Counted from the stretch's first letter, positions 8,974 through 17,877 are shown. The stretch: 64,000 nt of DNA from Tindallia sp. MSAO_Bac2 (GCA_003838145.1 QYZZ01000033.1:1-64000); one strand, 5' to 3'. Numbers and translations: made by a program. The notes: generated from the letters alone by a model not told the origin.

Positions 8974-11900
8974 TTACATGGATAAATATTCTTTCAGCGG
9001 CCGATAATGAATCTCTGCTCCTGCCTGCTTGCGTTTGACCACACGAAGGAAAGCTTCTGCTGTTTCGAGAGAGGTGAAGGTTGGGATTTTATACAAAATT
9101 CCCATTTTCCGAAGTTTATGTCCCGGGGAATCCATGCCCTGACCACGGGTTGGGGTATTGATAATCATATTGATTTCTTCTTCCCGAACCATTTTCAGAA
9201 GCGAATCCCCTTCCACTTCAAGACACTGAACACCATGCTCCCTAAGGTATCTGGCAGTCCCGTTGGCGCTATAGCATTGAAAACCCATTTGTTCATAGAT
9301 TTTCGCCAGTTCCAGACCTTCTTTTTTATCCGGATCTTTTAAGGAAAAATAAATACCGCCTTTTTTCGGAAGGTTTATACCGGAAGCAATAAATCCTTTC
9401 ATCAGTGCTATTTCATAGTCTTCATCCAGACCCAATACTTCGCCGGTGGATTTCATTTCCGGACCAAGAGCCATATCAACATCCGAAAGCTTCTCGGCAG
9501 AAAAAACAGGTACTTTCACCGCAAAATAAGGCTTGGAAGGCATAATTCCGGTTCCAAAGCCAAGGGTTTCCAGTTTTTCTCCCAGCATGGCCTGAACGGC
9601 AAGCTTAACCATTGGAACACCGGTTACTTTGCTTAGAATGGGTACTGTCCGTGACGCCCTTGGGTTTATTTCAATCACATACACCTCATCCTCCTGAATT
9701 ACATATTGAATATTGACCAGGCCTACCACCTTCAGTTCATTCACAATTCTGGTGGTAATTTTCTCCAGCTGGTCCAGCACTTCTTCTTTCAGATTTGTAG
9801 CTGGATATACAGAGATACTGTCTCCAGAATGCACGCCGGTCTTTTCAATGTGCTCCATTATTCCAGGGATTAAAACCTTCGAACCATCTGCCACAGCATC
9901 TACTTCCACTTCTATGCCGCTGATATATTGGTCAACAAACAATGGATATTGCATAGCCAGCCTTTTCATTTCATCCAGATACTCCTGCATTTGCGCAGCA
10001 CTTCGGATAATTTGCATTCCTCTTCCACCTATGACGTAAGAAGGTCTTACAATAACGGGGTATCCCAGAGCAACTGCTTTTTCCATCGCCTCTTCCGCCG
10101 AGTTTGCAGTCATTCCACTGGGTGTTGCAATGTCATTTTTCAGCAAAAATTCATTGCATTTCATGCGGTCTTCCGCCAGATCCATTGATGGAAAGCCAGT
10201 TCCCAGAATGTTAACGCCTCGCTGGTAAAGCTCCGGAGCCAGGTTAACAGAAGTCTGGCCACCCAACTGGACTATAACACCTTCCGGATTTTCCTGACGT
10301 ATGACATTCATCACATCGTCAATATGAAGGGTTTCAAAATACAGTTTATCCGACGTGTCAAAGTCCGTACTGACAGTTTCCGGATTGTTGTTCATCATAA
10401 TCGACTCATAACCGGCTTCTTTCAGCGCCCAGACTCCATGAACACAGGAATAGTCAAACTCAATGCCCTGCCCAATCCGAATAGGCCCCGAACCAATTAC
10501 AAGCACTTTTTTCTCAGAACTGATTCGGTTTTCATTTTCCGCTTCATAACAGGAATAATAATAAGGTGTTGCCGCTTCGAACTCACCACTGCAGGTATCG
10601 ACCATTTTGTAAACAGGAAATATCCCGTGCTCTTTTCTTAATTGATGCAGCTGTTCATGATCTGTTCCAGACAGAGCAATAATCTCCTCGTCAATAAATC
10701 CCATGGCTTCTGCTTCATACAGGAGTCCTTCATTCATCTTTTCCTCTGTCAGTCTTTCTTCCATCTCTACAATATTCTTGATTCCCTGCAGAAACCAAAG
10801 ATCCATCCGTGTCATTTCAAATAACTCCTGCAGCTGATAACCACGGCGTATTGCATCCGCAAGGGCAAATACCCGTTCATCATCACAGGCCATAATTTTT
10901 TCTTCCAGCGCTTCCCTGGATAGCGAAGACATTTGCTTCATTCGAAGGCCGGTAAAGTTTCCTTCCAGGGAGGTAATCGCTTTCAGAAGCGCTCCTTCGA
11001 AACTTCGGGCTATGGCCATAACTTCCCCAGTGGCTTTCATCTGAGTACCTAAACTTCGATTAATATTCTTGAATTTTTCAAAAGGCCATTTAGGGTATTT
11101 GATAACAACGTAATCCAGTGCCGGTTCAAAAAAAGCACTTGATTTCTGTGTAACTGCGTTTTTCAGTTCGTTCAGGCTGTACCCTATTGCTATTTTTGCA
11201 GCTATTTTTGCAATGGGATATCCTACAGCTTTTGAGGCCAGTGCGCTGGAGCGGCTCACTCTTGGGTTCACTTCAATGACTACATATTCACTGCTTTCAG
11301 GATTCATGGCAAATTGAATATTGCAGCCGCCGGCAACTTTAAGACTGCGAATAATTTTTATTGAAGCCTGGCGAAGCATCTGGTACTCCCGGTCTCTCAA
11401 AGTCTGAGAGGGAGCAATAACTATGCTGTCCCCAGTATGAACCCCTACCGGATCCATGTTTTCCATATTGCAGACTATAATGCAGTTGTCTTTATGGTCA
11501 CGTATAACTTCATACTCGATTTCTTTCCATCCGGCAACGCTTTGCTCCAGAAGGATCTGTCCAATGGGGCTGGCTTTCATACCCCTTTCGCAAATTTCAG
11601 TTAATTCATCCTGATTACTGGCTATCCCTCCGCCAGAACCTCCAAGCGTGTAGGCAGGCCTGATAATCACCGGATATCCGGCCTCTTCCACAAAATCTTC
11701 GCATTGCTTCAGTGTAGTGGCGATAATGCTGAGCGCCACCGGTTCATCTATTTCTTCCATCAACTCTTTAAAAGCCTCCCGATCCTCCGCCTTCCGGATT
11801 GTCTCACTTTCAGCACCCAGAAGTTGCACTCCAAGATCTTCCAGAGTCCCTTTTTCCTGCAAATTCATGGCAATATTTAAAGCCGTCTGGCCTCCGAACC

Positions 11901-12165
11901 CTGCTAATATGCCATCTGGCTTTTCCTGTTTTAGTATTTGCAGGATGCTTTCCTGCGTCATTGGCTCCAAGTATACTTTATCAGCAATATGAGTATCTGT
12001 CATAATCGTGGCCGGGTTACTGTTCACCAGCACAGTTTCTATTCCTTCTTCTTTTATGGCTTTGCAGGCTTGTGTTCCTGAGTAATCAAACTCGGCTGCC
12101 TGCCCGATAACAATAGGGCCGGACCCGAGAATCATTATTTTTTTCAGTTTGGAATTTAACGGCAT
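8974..12165 (-). CDS. carB: carbamoyl phosphate synthase large subunit
   Basis: 1063 aa, full length. Uses ammonia from CarA, bicarbonate and two ATP to make carbamoyl phosphate for arginine and pyrimidines. Two homologous ATP-grasp halves are visible: KKIMILGSGPIVIGQAAEFDYSG at the N-terminus and its counterpart VLVIGSGPIRIGQGIEFDYS near residue 556, each followed by EVNPR or EINPR motifs. A C-terminal MGS-like allosteric domain ends the protein. It overlaps carA by 10 bp and has AAGGAG 8 nt before its ATG. Confidence 0.97.
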   Translation of the reverse strand: MPLNSKLKKIMILGSGPIVIGQAAEFDYSGTQACKAIKEEGIETVLVNSNPATIMTDTHIADKVYLEPMTQESILQILKQEKPDGILAGFGGQTALNIAMNLQEKGTLEDLGVQLLGAESETIRKAEDREAFKELMEEIDEPVALSIIATTLKQCEDFVEEAGYPVIIRPAYTLGGSGGGIASNQDELTEICERGMKASPIGQILLEQSVAGWKEIEYEVIRDHKDNCIIVCNMENMDPVGVHTGDSIVIAPSQTLRDREYQMLRQASIKIIRSLKVAGGCNIQFAMNPESSEYVVIEVNPRVSRSSALASKAVGYPIAKIAAKIAIGYSLNELKNAVTQKSSAFFEPALDYVVIKYPKWPFEKFKNINRSLGTQMKATGEVMAIARSFEGALLKAITSLEGNFTGLRMKQMSSLSREALEEKIMACDDERVFALADAIRRGYQLQELFEMTRMDLWFLQGIKNIVEMEERLTEEKMNEGLLYEAEAMGFIDEEIIALSGTDHEQLHQLRKEHGIFPVYKMVDTCSGEFEAATPYYYSCYEAENENRISSEKKVLVIGSGPIRIGQGIEFDYSCVHGVWALKEAGYESIMMNNNPETVSTDFDTSDKLYFETLHIDDVMNVIRQENPEGVIVQLGGQTSVNLAPELYQRGVNILGTGFPSMDLAEDRMKCNEFLLKNDIATPSGMTANSAEEAMEKAVALGYPVIVRPSYVIGGRGMQIIRSAAQMQEYLDEMKRLAMQYPLFVDQYISGIEVEVDAVADGSKVLIPGIMEHIEKTGVHSGDSISVYPATNLKEEVLDQLEKITTRIVNELKVVGLVNIQYVIQEDEVYVIEINPRASRTVPILSKVTGVPMVKLAVQAMLGEKLETLGFGTGIMPSKPYFAVKVPVFSAEKLSDVDMALGPEMKSTGEVLGLDEDYEIALMKGFIASGINLPKKGGIYFSLKDPDKKEGLELAKIYEQMGFQCYSANGTARYLREHGVQCLEVEGDSLLKMVREEEINMIINTPTRGQGMDSPGHKLRKMGILYKIPTFTSLETAEAFLRVVKRKQAGAEIHYRPLKEYLSM

Positions 12166-13235
12166 TGATTTCGCTCCTTCATGTATTGGATAAACTGATC
12201 AAATAAATATTCAGAGTCTCTTGGTCCCGGTGAACCTTCGGGATGAAACTGCACCGAAAATACCGGAAGATCTTTATGCTGCATACCCTCCACCGTATCA
12301 TCATTAAGGTTTGAATGCGTGATGACCATTCCCTTTGTGGTTACACTATCAGCTTCAACGGCATATCCATGGTTTTGGGAAGTAATGTAAGCTTTATCCT
12401 TCAGATGGTCATATACACCGTGGTTGCCACCACGATGCCCGTACTTCATTTTATAGGTTTTTCCTTCAATGGCATGTGCAAGCAGCTGATGTCCCATACA
12501 GATGCCAAAAATCGGAATTTCTTTCAGCCATTCTTTTATCAGGCTTATCCCTTCAGTAGCTTCTGCCGGATTTCCTGGTCCATTGCTTACAAGGAGACCA
12601 TCCGGTTGATATTCCTTTACTGTTTTAAAGGATGTTCCATACGGAAACATCATGATATCACAGTTTCTTTTCTTAAGTTCTTCTACAATATTGGTTTTAA
12701 CACCAAGATCCAGCAGTGCCACCCGAAACCCGGATCCAGGAATATGCTTTGCTTTATTGATTCCAACCACTTTCATCCAGTCTTCTTTAAGATCTGTCCC
12801 TTTCAGCAATTGTTCCAATGCCTCTTCACTAACATTTTCGTTGGAAATAGCGGCTTTTAAGGCACCACTGGTTCGAATTTTTCTGGTTATGCTGCGGGTA
12901 TCCACTTCAGCAATTCCCGGCAAACCCATTTTTTGCATCATAAAGTCCAGCGTGGATTCACTGAGATAGTTGGATGGATGCTGTGATATGGACCTGACAA
13001 CAACCCCACGGGCGTATATACTGTCTGACTCCGATTCTTCAGTGGACACTCCGTAGTTACCTATAAGCGGATATGTCATCGTTACAATTTGCCCCGCATA
13101 GGACGGATCTGTCAGAATTTCCTGATATCCGGTAATGGAAGTATTAAATACCATTTCTCCCACTGCAGTCCCTATTCTTCCAAAACCTTTACCTTTATAA
13201 ATGGTCCCGTCTTCAAAATATAATGTTCCGTTCAT
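12156..13235 (-). CDS. carA: carbamoyl phosphate synthase small (glutaminase) subunit
   Basis: 359 aa. Class I glutamine amidotransferase that feeds ammonia to CarB. The N-terminal CPSase domain (LYFEDGTIYKGKGFG, TGYQEILTDPSYAGQ) is followed by the GATase domain with nucleophile Cys in GICMGHQLLA and the His/Glu pair in QFHPE. The start has AAAAGGAG upstream. It lies between argF (30 bp upstream) and carB (overlap), suggesting that its product is channelled to arginine synthesis. Confidence 0.97.
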   Translation of the reverse strand: MNGTLYFEDGTIYKGKGFGRIGTAVGEMVFNTSITGYQEILTDPSYAGQIVTMTYPLIGNYGVSTEESESDSIYARGVVVRSISQHPSNYLSESTLDFMMQKMGLPGIAEVDTRSITRKIRTSGALKAAISNENVSEEALEQLLKGTDLKEDWMKVVGINKAKHIPGSGFRVALLDLGVKTNIVEELKKRNCDIMMFPYGTSFKTVKEYQPDGLLVSNGPGNPAEATEGISLIKEWLKEIPIFGICMGHQLLAHAIEGKTYKMKYGHRGGNHGVYDHLKDKAYITSQNHGYAVEADSVTTKGMVITHSNLNDDTVEGMQHKDLPVFSVQFHPEGSPGPRDSEYLFDQFIQYMKERNQCR

Positions 13236-13264
13236 GTTTATGCTCCTTTTAAGTTAAGGTATCT

Positions 13265-14353
13265 CTAAAAATTGCCGGAGGGTCCCATCGTTGCAATTAA
13301 CATTGCTTTTATGGTATGCATCCGGTTTTCCGCTTCATCAAACACCACAGATTTTGAACTTCTGAAAACATCATCAGTGACTTCCAGCTCTGAAATACCG
13401 TACTTATCAAATACTTCTTTGCCAATAATAGTTTCTGTATCGTGAAACGCCGGTAGACAGTGCATAAAAATAGTGTCCGGATTGCCGGTTTTACTCATCA
13501 AAAATTCGTTCACCTGATATGGTTTCAACAGTTTAATCCGTTCTTCAAACTGATCTTCTTCTCCCATGGATACCCAGACATCTGTGTAAATGACGTCTGC
13601 ACCTTTTACGCCCTCCGAAGGATTTTCAAACCACTCAACAGTAGCACCAGTTTCAGCTGCAACAGTTTTCATTTCTTTTACCAGATCTTTGTCCGGCGCC
13701 AGGCTGGCAGGCGACACAGCACGAAACTTCATTCCCATTTTTGCAGCCCCTATCATAAGTGAATGAGCCATGTTGTTCCGCGCATCACCTACATATGCAA
13801 AAGTAACATCTTCCAGCGGCTTATCCACTTTTTCAATAATAGTCATCCAGTCTGCCAAAATCTGGGTCGGATGATATTCATCCGTCAGTCCGTTCCAAAC
13901 CGGAACTCCTGCGTGTTGCGCCAGTGTTTCCACCGTGTTTTGGCTGTATCCTCTAAATTCTATTCCTTCATAAAATCGTCCCAGCACTTTGGCTGTATCT
14001 TCAACGGATTCTTTTTTGCCCATCTGAGAGTCTTTCATATCAAGAAATGTGGCGTTTCCACCTTCCTGCATCATTGCCACTTCAAAGGCGCAGCGAGTCC
14101 GCGTAGATGTTTTTTCAAACAAAAGTACAATGTTTTTTCCTTTAAGCAAATCATTATTGCGTCCTAATTGGCGCTGATTTTTCAGTTCCATCGCCAGTTT
14201 CAACAGGCTTTTCAATTCATCGGGTGTATGATTCTTCAGTGTTAATAGATTTTTTCCTCTCCAGGATCTTGTTTCTTTTAATGCATCGATTAATTTATTG
14301 TCACTGTCAGCCGCTAAAGAACCGCCTTTATGAGCCCAGAATTGTTTTTTCAT
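13265..14353 (-). CDS. argF: ornithine carbamoyltransferase, with N-terminal extension
   Basis: 362 aa. Makes citrulline from ornithine and carbamoyl phosphate. Carbamoyl phosphate motif STRTR at 83-87, GVPVWNGLTDEYHPTQ, YVGDARNNM, the HCLP ornithine motif, and C-terminal ENRMHTIKA are all intact. STRTR sits about 28 residues later than in E. coli ArgI because of an extra N-terminal segment (residues 1 to about 33). The ATG has GGAG 9 nt upstream, which supports the long start. The internal sequence resembles the long ArgI/ArcB class, but linkage to carAB favours a biosynthetic role. Confidence 0.93.
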   Translation of the reverse strand: MKKQFWAHKGGSLAADSDNKLIDALKETRSWRGKNLLTLKNHTPDELKSLLKLAMELKNQRQLGRNNDLLKGKNIVLLFEKTSTRTRCAFEVAMMQEGGNATFLDMKDSQMGKKESVEDTAKVLGRFYEGIEFRGYSQNTVETLAQHAGVPVWNGLTDEYHPTQILADWMTIIEKVDKPLEDVTFAYVGDARNNMAHSLMIGAAKMGMKFRAVSPASLAPDKDLVKEMKTVAAETGATVEWFENPSEGVKGADVIYTDVWVSMGEEDQFEERIKLLKPYQVNEFLMSKTGNPDTIFMHCLPAFHDTETIIGKEVFDKYGISELEVTDDVFRSSKSVVFDEAENRMHTIKAMLIATMGPSGNF

Positions 14354-14376
14354 ATAGCATCACTCCATCATTTTGA

Positions 14377-14413
14377 TTTTCATAATTATACATTATTTAT
14401 TATATTTATTCAA
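14377..14413 (-). promoter_or_regulatory. possible tandem ARG-box-like operator of argF
   Basis: The AT-rich stretch upstream of argF has two adjacent partial palindromes on the minus strand, TTGAATAAATATAATAA and AATGTATAATTATGAAAA, recalling the TGAAT-N-ATTCA half sites of ArgR/AhrC boxes. The match is imperfect, so this is only a candidate arginine-responsive operator. Confidence 0.3.
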
Positions 14414-14444
14414 CCCATTTAACTGTTTTTTATTGAAAAGAAGA

Positions 14445-14498
14445 CAAAAAGCCCTTTTTCAGCAGTATTATGGTACATACACCGCTGAAAAAGGGCTT
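14445..14498 (-). terminator. hairpin with 15-bp stem between veg and argF
   Basis: Perfect 15-bp inverted repeat (AAGCCCTTTTTCAGC at 14449-14463 with its complement at 14484-14498) around a 20-nt loop. On the minus strand it is followed by TTTTTG. It is the second of two hairpins after veg and may be a backup terminator. Confidence 0.7.
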
Positions 14499-14508
14499 CT
14501 CTCTGACA

Positions 14509-14534
14509 GTCAAAAAGTCGTCCGGGGACGACTT
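14509..14534 (-). terminator. veg terminator
   Basis: AAGTCGTC-CCCG-GACGACTT hairpin with a 4-nt loop, followed on the minus strand by TTTTT. It touches the veg stop codon at 14534-14536. Confidence 0.75.
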
Positions 14535-14800
14535 TAGCTGACTTTGATTGGTCTGTTGTTGTCGCAGACAGTAATCTCCACAGTTTCTGTGAGTACATCA
14601 CAATAACTGTACGATACTTTTCTGACTGTGTCAAAATCTCCGAAAACTTTGACGATAAAGATGCTCGGATAAGTATCTTCCAAAATACCTTCCCGAACGA
14701 CAATTCTTTTCCTGCCTTTGTTAGCCTTTAATGTCACTCTTTTGCCCAGATACCCTTCAATGGTTTTCTTGATTTCGCCCAGCGTATTTCGATCAGCCAA
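14534..14800 (-). CDS. veg: Veg family protein
   Basis: 88 aa, close to the 86 aa of Bacillus subtilis Veg. IKKTIEGYLGKRVTLKANKGRKR, EGILEDTYPSIFIV and VSYSYCDVLTETVEI line up with the family. The TTG start at 14800 is preferred: it follows AGAGGTGA and gives the family N-terminus, while the longer frame reads back through the downstream promoter. In Bacillus, Veg stimulates expression of biofilm matrix genes and its promoter is among the strongest known. Two strong sigma-A promoters are also present here. Confidence 0.88.
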   Translation of the reverse strand: MADRNTLGEIKKTIEGYLGKRVTLKANKGRKRIVVREGILEDTYPSIFIVKVFGDFDTVRKVSYSYCDVLTETVEITVCDNNRPIKVS

Positions 14801-14831
14801 ATCATCACCTCTTTCACCCATTCCTGATGCT

Positions 14832-14860
14832 AGTTTACCATAAATGAAAGAGGTTGTCAA
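14832..14860 (-). promoter_or_regulatory. veg promoter P2 (sigma-A)
   Basis: On the minus strand TTGACA (14855-14860), 17-bp spacer, TAAACT (14832-14837). Start of transcription is expected near 14825, giving a short leader before the veg TTG. Confidence 0.75.
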
Positions 14861-14875
14861 TTAATTTAATTTATC

Positions 14876-14904
14876 ATTATACAATTCTTGCTTATCCTTG
14901 TCAA
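14876..14904 (-). promoter_or_regulatory. veg promoter P1 (consensus sigma-A)
   Basis: On the minus strand a perfect TTGACA (14899-14904), exactly 17 bp, then a perfect TATAAT (14876-14881). Together with P2 it forms tandem promoters for veg. Confidence 0.88.
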
Positions 14905-14932
14905 ATGTTATTTTTTTTATATTTTCCGCGTG

Positions 14933-15784
14933 TTATTTTCCGCAGGGAATTAAGAGCACTGGCCGCTTGGAATGTCGTGATACCGCATCAGATGTACTTC
15001 CCAGCAGCAAGGACTTAAGAAGCCCGGCACCTCTGGTAGCCATAACGATTAATGTTGCATTTTCCTGTTCCGCTGTAGTGGTAATTATTTTAGACGGCAA
15101 ACCTACATCTACTTTTACCTGAACTTCGATCCCCTGTTCCCTGAACTCTTTTGCAATTTCTTCCAGCTTTGTCCGATAATCTTCCAGAATGCGTTCCACC
15201 TCTTCACGGGTTTCTCCATGCTCCGCAACGGCCATCAGGATCATTTCATTAATCCCGTACTGCATTTGTTTGATTTCATCCAGCACCAATTGAGAGCATT
15301 TGGAAAAGTCCACCGGCACTACTATTTTCTTAAATTTGCTTATGCATACATTCTGGATTTTATCATCTTCGTCTTTTCTGTATTTTTCTATCAAAACAGG
15401 GGTTGTTGTCATTCGAATCAAATCAAAGGTGGTGCTTCCCAAAAATATTTCGCGTAAAATACTTTTTCCGATGGAACCAATAAGAATCATCGAAGCCTGC
15501 TCTTTTTCTGCAATATGAGCTATCTCCGAAGCAGCAAAACCTCCCAGGACACTAATTTTTGCTACGATTCCTTTTTCCTTCAGATCATTTGCAATTTCCT
15601 GCAGCCTCTCCTCAGTTTCTCTTTGGATAGAAACAATAGAACGCTCTTCTCCAATTCTCAAATCGATAACATGGACCAGCACTACTTCCTCCAGTCCGTT
15701 GTCAATCAATTCCTGCACACAATTAAGTAATTTGTTTGAAGCAGGCGAAAAGTCCATCGCAATAACCACTTTTTTTACCAACAT
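14933..15784 (-). CDS. tandem universal stress protein
   Basis: 283 aa with two UspA domains. The first (about 1-138) begins VKKVVIAMDFSPAS and ends GSTTFDLIRMTTTPVLI. The second (about 150-283) begins FKKIVVPVDFSKCS and ends GSTSDAVSRHSKRPVLLIP. Both show the G-x9-G(S/T) nucleotide-binding region (IGSIGKSILREIFLGST and MATRGAGLLKSLLLGST). The ATG at 15784 has AGAGGG 7 nt upstream. Usp proteins bind ATP or AMP and are induced by stress; the specific role here is unknown. Confidence 0.85.
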   Translation of the reverse strand: MLVKKVVIAMDFSPASNKLLNCVQELIDNGLEEVVLVHVIDLRIGEERSIVSIQRETEERLQEIANDLKEKGIVAKISVLGGFAASEIAHIAEKEQASMILIGSIGKSILREIFLGSTTFDLIRMTTTPVLIEKYRKDEDDKIQNVCISKFKKIVVPVDFSKCSQLVLDEIKQMQYGINEMILMAVAEHGETREEVERILEDYRTKLEEIAKEFREQGIEVQVKVDVGLPSKIITTTAEQENATLIVMATRGAGLLKSLLLGSTSDAVSRHSKRPVLLIPCGK

Positions 15785-15879
15785 AAGCAATCCCTCTCTT
15801 TCTGCATTTCTTTAAATGATTTTTCATATGGTCATCTGTCTATTATAGTATTACCCTTATAACTTAAAAAATTGCACAG

Positions 15880-15905
15880 AAAAAAGCGGTTTTCACCGCT
15901 TTTTT
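15880..15905. terminator. bidirectional-looking terminator after the HesB-like selenoprotein gene
   Basis: AAAAAAGCGGT / ACCGCTTTTT stem around TTTC, A-rich on one side and T-rich on the other. It lies 25 bp past the stop of the selenoprotein gene, between it and the usp gene. Confidence 0.85.
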
Positions 15906-15930
15906 CATAAACTTCGCATTTTTTTCGTTT

Positions 15931-16224
15931 TTAGCAGCTTCCAACAGTACTTCCGCCAGCATAGTTTACCATAAAGCGCTTGCCCAAAAAGCCAGAACTA
16001 AAATCTACAACCACGGCACCAAATTGATTGAAAGTGTTTTCATCCACCACGAATTCAATACCATCTACAACTTGCTCCATGTCACCCTCTTTTGTCTCAT
16101 CCAGAGACAAAGCAAATCTTGGACCTGCTCAACCGATTCCGGAAACGTAGATTCTGACTTTTTTTCCATCCTGATTCTGCTTTGCAATCTCTTGTTTAGC
16201 TGCTTCAGTTACACTTATTTGCAT
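15931..16224 (-). CDS. HesB-like (IscA-related) selenoprotein with in-frame TGA
   Basis: 97 codons from ATG to TAA when the TGA at 16129-16131 (codon 32) is read as selenocysteine. Without recoding, the frame stops after 31 aa and a normal ORF search does not report it. The translation around the site is YVSGIG-U-AGPRFALSLDE, matching the position of the first conserved cysteine of HesB/IscA proteins (usual form GxGCxGPxxxLxLDE). The C-terminus ends GGSTVGSC, where IscA proteins have the CGC pair. A hairpin with features of a bacterial SECIS follows the TGA. The start has GGGAGG 7 nt upstream. HesB-like selenoproteins are a known group in anaerobic Firmicutes; a role in Fe-S or redox chemistry is inferred from family. 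It lies 54 bp downstream of pepA. No sel genes are in the window. Confidence 0.9.
16091..16131 (-). promoter_or_regulatory. bacterial SECIS-like element
   Basis: 17 nt after the TGA the minus strand forms a perfect 8-bp stem TTTGTCTC / GAGACAAA (16104-16111 with 16091-16098) closed by the 5-nt loop TGGAT. The loop starts 25 nt after the TGA and has G at its second position. This matches described bacterial SECIS rules: short apical loop with G in the first two positions, 16-37 nt from UGA. It should recruit SelB with Sec-tRNA. Confidence 0.85.
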
Positions 16225-16278
16225 TCGATTACCTCCCTCTCCCCCAGGGTCGGGGTTAGTTATTAGTATACAGATATT

Positions 16279-17820
16279 TTATGCTTTTGTCAACTCGTCT
16301 GAATGGCTGTCACTAAAATCAGAAACTGCCTGAACTAATGTGGCTACAGCCGCTCCTGTAGCTCCTTTCTGCTGGGTGGATGCAGGTTTCGAAGTTCTTG
16401 CCGTTCCGGCAATATCCAGGTGAACCCAGGGCCGTTCATCGACAAAGGCTTCCAGGAACATCCCGGCAGTTATAGCTCCTGCCGGCCGACCACCAACATT
16501 AGCAAGATCTGCCACATCGCTTTTCAACTGATCTTTGTACACTTCATCCAATGGTAATGGCCATAGCCTTTCACCAGCAGCTTCTCCGGCTTCAAGAACC
16601 GTCTTCCTCCAGGATGAATTGTTTGATAAAACGCCTGTATAGTGATTTCCAAGCGCTATGACGCAGGCACCTGTCAATGTGGCTGCATCGATCAGGTGTG
16701 TTGCTCCAAGACGCCCGGCAAAGGTCAGGCAATCAGCCAGAACCAGCCTTCCTTCTGCATCGGTATTTAGAACTTCCACTGTTTTACCGTTCATAGCTTT
16801 AAGGATATCACCCGGCCGATAAGCCCGATGCGATGGCATATTTTCACAAATACCCAGAATAGCAATTACATTAACAGGAGGTCTTATGTCCGCTATGGCA
16901 GACATGGCTCCCATTACAGCAGCAGCACCAGCCATGTCGGTTTTCATCTCTTCCATACCAGCAGCGGGTTTAAGCGAAATACCACCAGTGTCAAAAGTAA
17001 GCCCTTTTCCGATTAATCCAATAACCTGATCCGGGTCTTTTGAAGCACCTTCATAACGAAGCACTACCATTTTGGGCTCATGAATGCTTCCCTGAGCAAC
17101 TCCCAGGAAACAGCCCATTTCCAGCTTTTCCAGTTCTTCCCTGTCCATAATTTCCACTTTTAAATCTTTCCTTCTTGCCATGGCTTCGGCTTCCAGGGCC
17201 AGATTTTCAGGTGTCATTTTGTTTGCAGGCTCGTTTACCAGGTCTCTGCTAAAGCATATTCCTTCTGCTATGCTTTTTCCATCTTTTATTCCTTTTGTAA
17301 AGTCGTCATTATCAGTCTCCGGATCCATGACAATTTTTACAGCTGTAATTTGAATGTCTTCTTCCTCTTCTTCCTTTGCCTTGTACTGTTTGAATTCATA
17401 AAGACCCAGCACCAGTCCTTCCTTGATGAACCTAGCTGCCGAATACTCTTTCAGAGGAAGTTTTTCACCCTCTTTCTGAAATGGCCAGAATCCAATTTTC
17501 AGGCACTTTTCTTTCTTAGCCTTTTTTGTCAGCAAAGCTGCTATATCCCTCAATACGGTTTTATCAAACTTTTCTTTTTTTCCCAGTCCCATCAATAGAA
17601 TTTTTCTGGCAGGAATTCTTCTAAAAGTATGCAGCAATGCTGTTTCCTCTTTCTTCCCTTTGAAGATCTTATCTTCAAGAACTGCAGAAATCTGACCCTC
17701 CAGGGCATCATCCAGAACTTTTAATGAACTGCCTGGCGTCAGATCGTCCTCAAACATTCCAACAGCCAACAAATCCACTTCAAGGGTTTCCGGTTTGCGT
17801 GTAATCATTTCAGTTTTCAT
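16279..17820 (-). CDS. pepA: leucyl aminopeptidase (M17 family)
   Basis: 513 aa cytosolic zinc/manganese aminopeptidase releasing N-terminal residues from peptides. The C-terminal catalytic domain has IGKGLTFDTGGISLKP, the KTDMAGAAAVMG segment and the signature NTDAEGRLVLADCL. The N-terminal M17 domain is present. Of two adjacent ATGs, the second (17820) is 5 nt from GGAGGG and the first only 2 nt, so the second is preferred; the difference is one residue. The selenoprotein gene follows 54 bp downstream. Confidence 0.95.
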   Translation of the reverse strand: MKTEMITRKPETLEVDLLAVGMFEDDLTPGSSLKVLDDALEGQISAVLEDKIFKGKKEETALLHTFRRIPARKILLMGLGKKEKFDKTVLRDIAALLTKKAKKEKCLKIGFWPFQKEGEKLPLKEYSAARFIKEGLVLGLYEFKQYKAKEEEEEDIQITAVKIVMDPETDNDDFTKGIKDGKSIAEGICFSRDLVNEPANKMTPENLALEAEAMARRKDLKVEIMDREELEKLEMGCFLGVAQGSIHEPKMVVLRYEGASKDPDQVIGLIGKGLTFDTGGISLKPAAGMEEMKTDMAGAAAVMGAMSAIADIRPPVNVIAILGICENMPSHRAYRPGDILKAMNGKTVEVLNTDAEGRLVLADCLTFAGRLGATHLIDAATLTGACVIALGNHYTGVLSNNSSWRKTVLEAGEAAGERLWPLPLDEVYKDQLKSDVADLANVGGRPAGAITAGMFLEAFVDERPWVHLDIAGTARTSKPASTQQKGATGAAVATLVQAVSDFSDSHSDELTKA

Positions 17821-17877
17821 CATATCCCTCCAAAACAGGCTCCGTCTTTATGCCTGTGAATTTGTGAATTAATGGTT

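Noticed and set aside
14419..14703. Minus-strand ORF of 94 codons overlapping veg
   Set aside because: It runs in a different frame through veg and two terminator hairpins, without a start signal.
15931..16224. Reading the HesB-like frame as a pseudogene broken by a nonsense codon
   Set aside because: The TGA falls exactly at the conserved Cys position, is followed by a fitting SECIS hairpin, and the rest of the frame shows no decay.
16024..16266. Plus-strand ORF of 80 codons over the selenoprotein gene
   Set aside because: It is antisense to the HesB-like gene, has no ribosome binding site, and its peptide resembles nothing.
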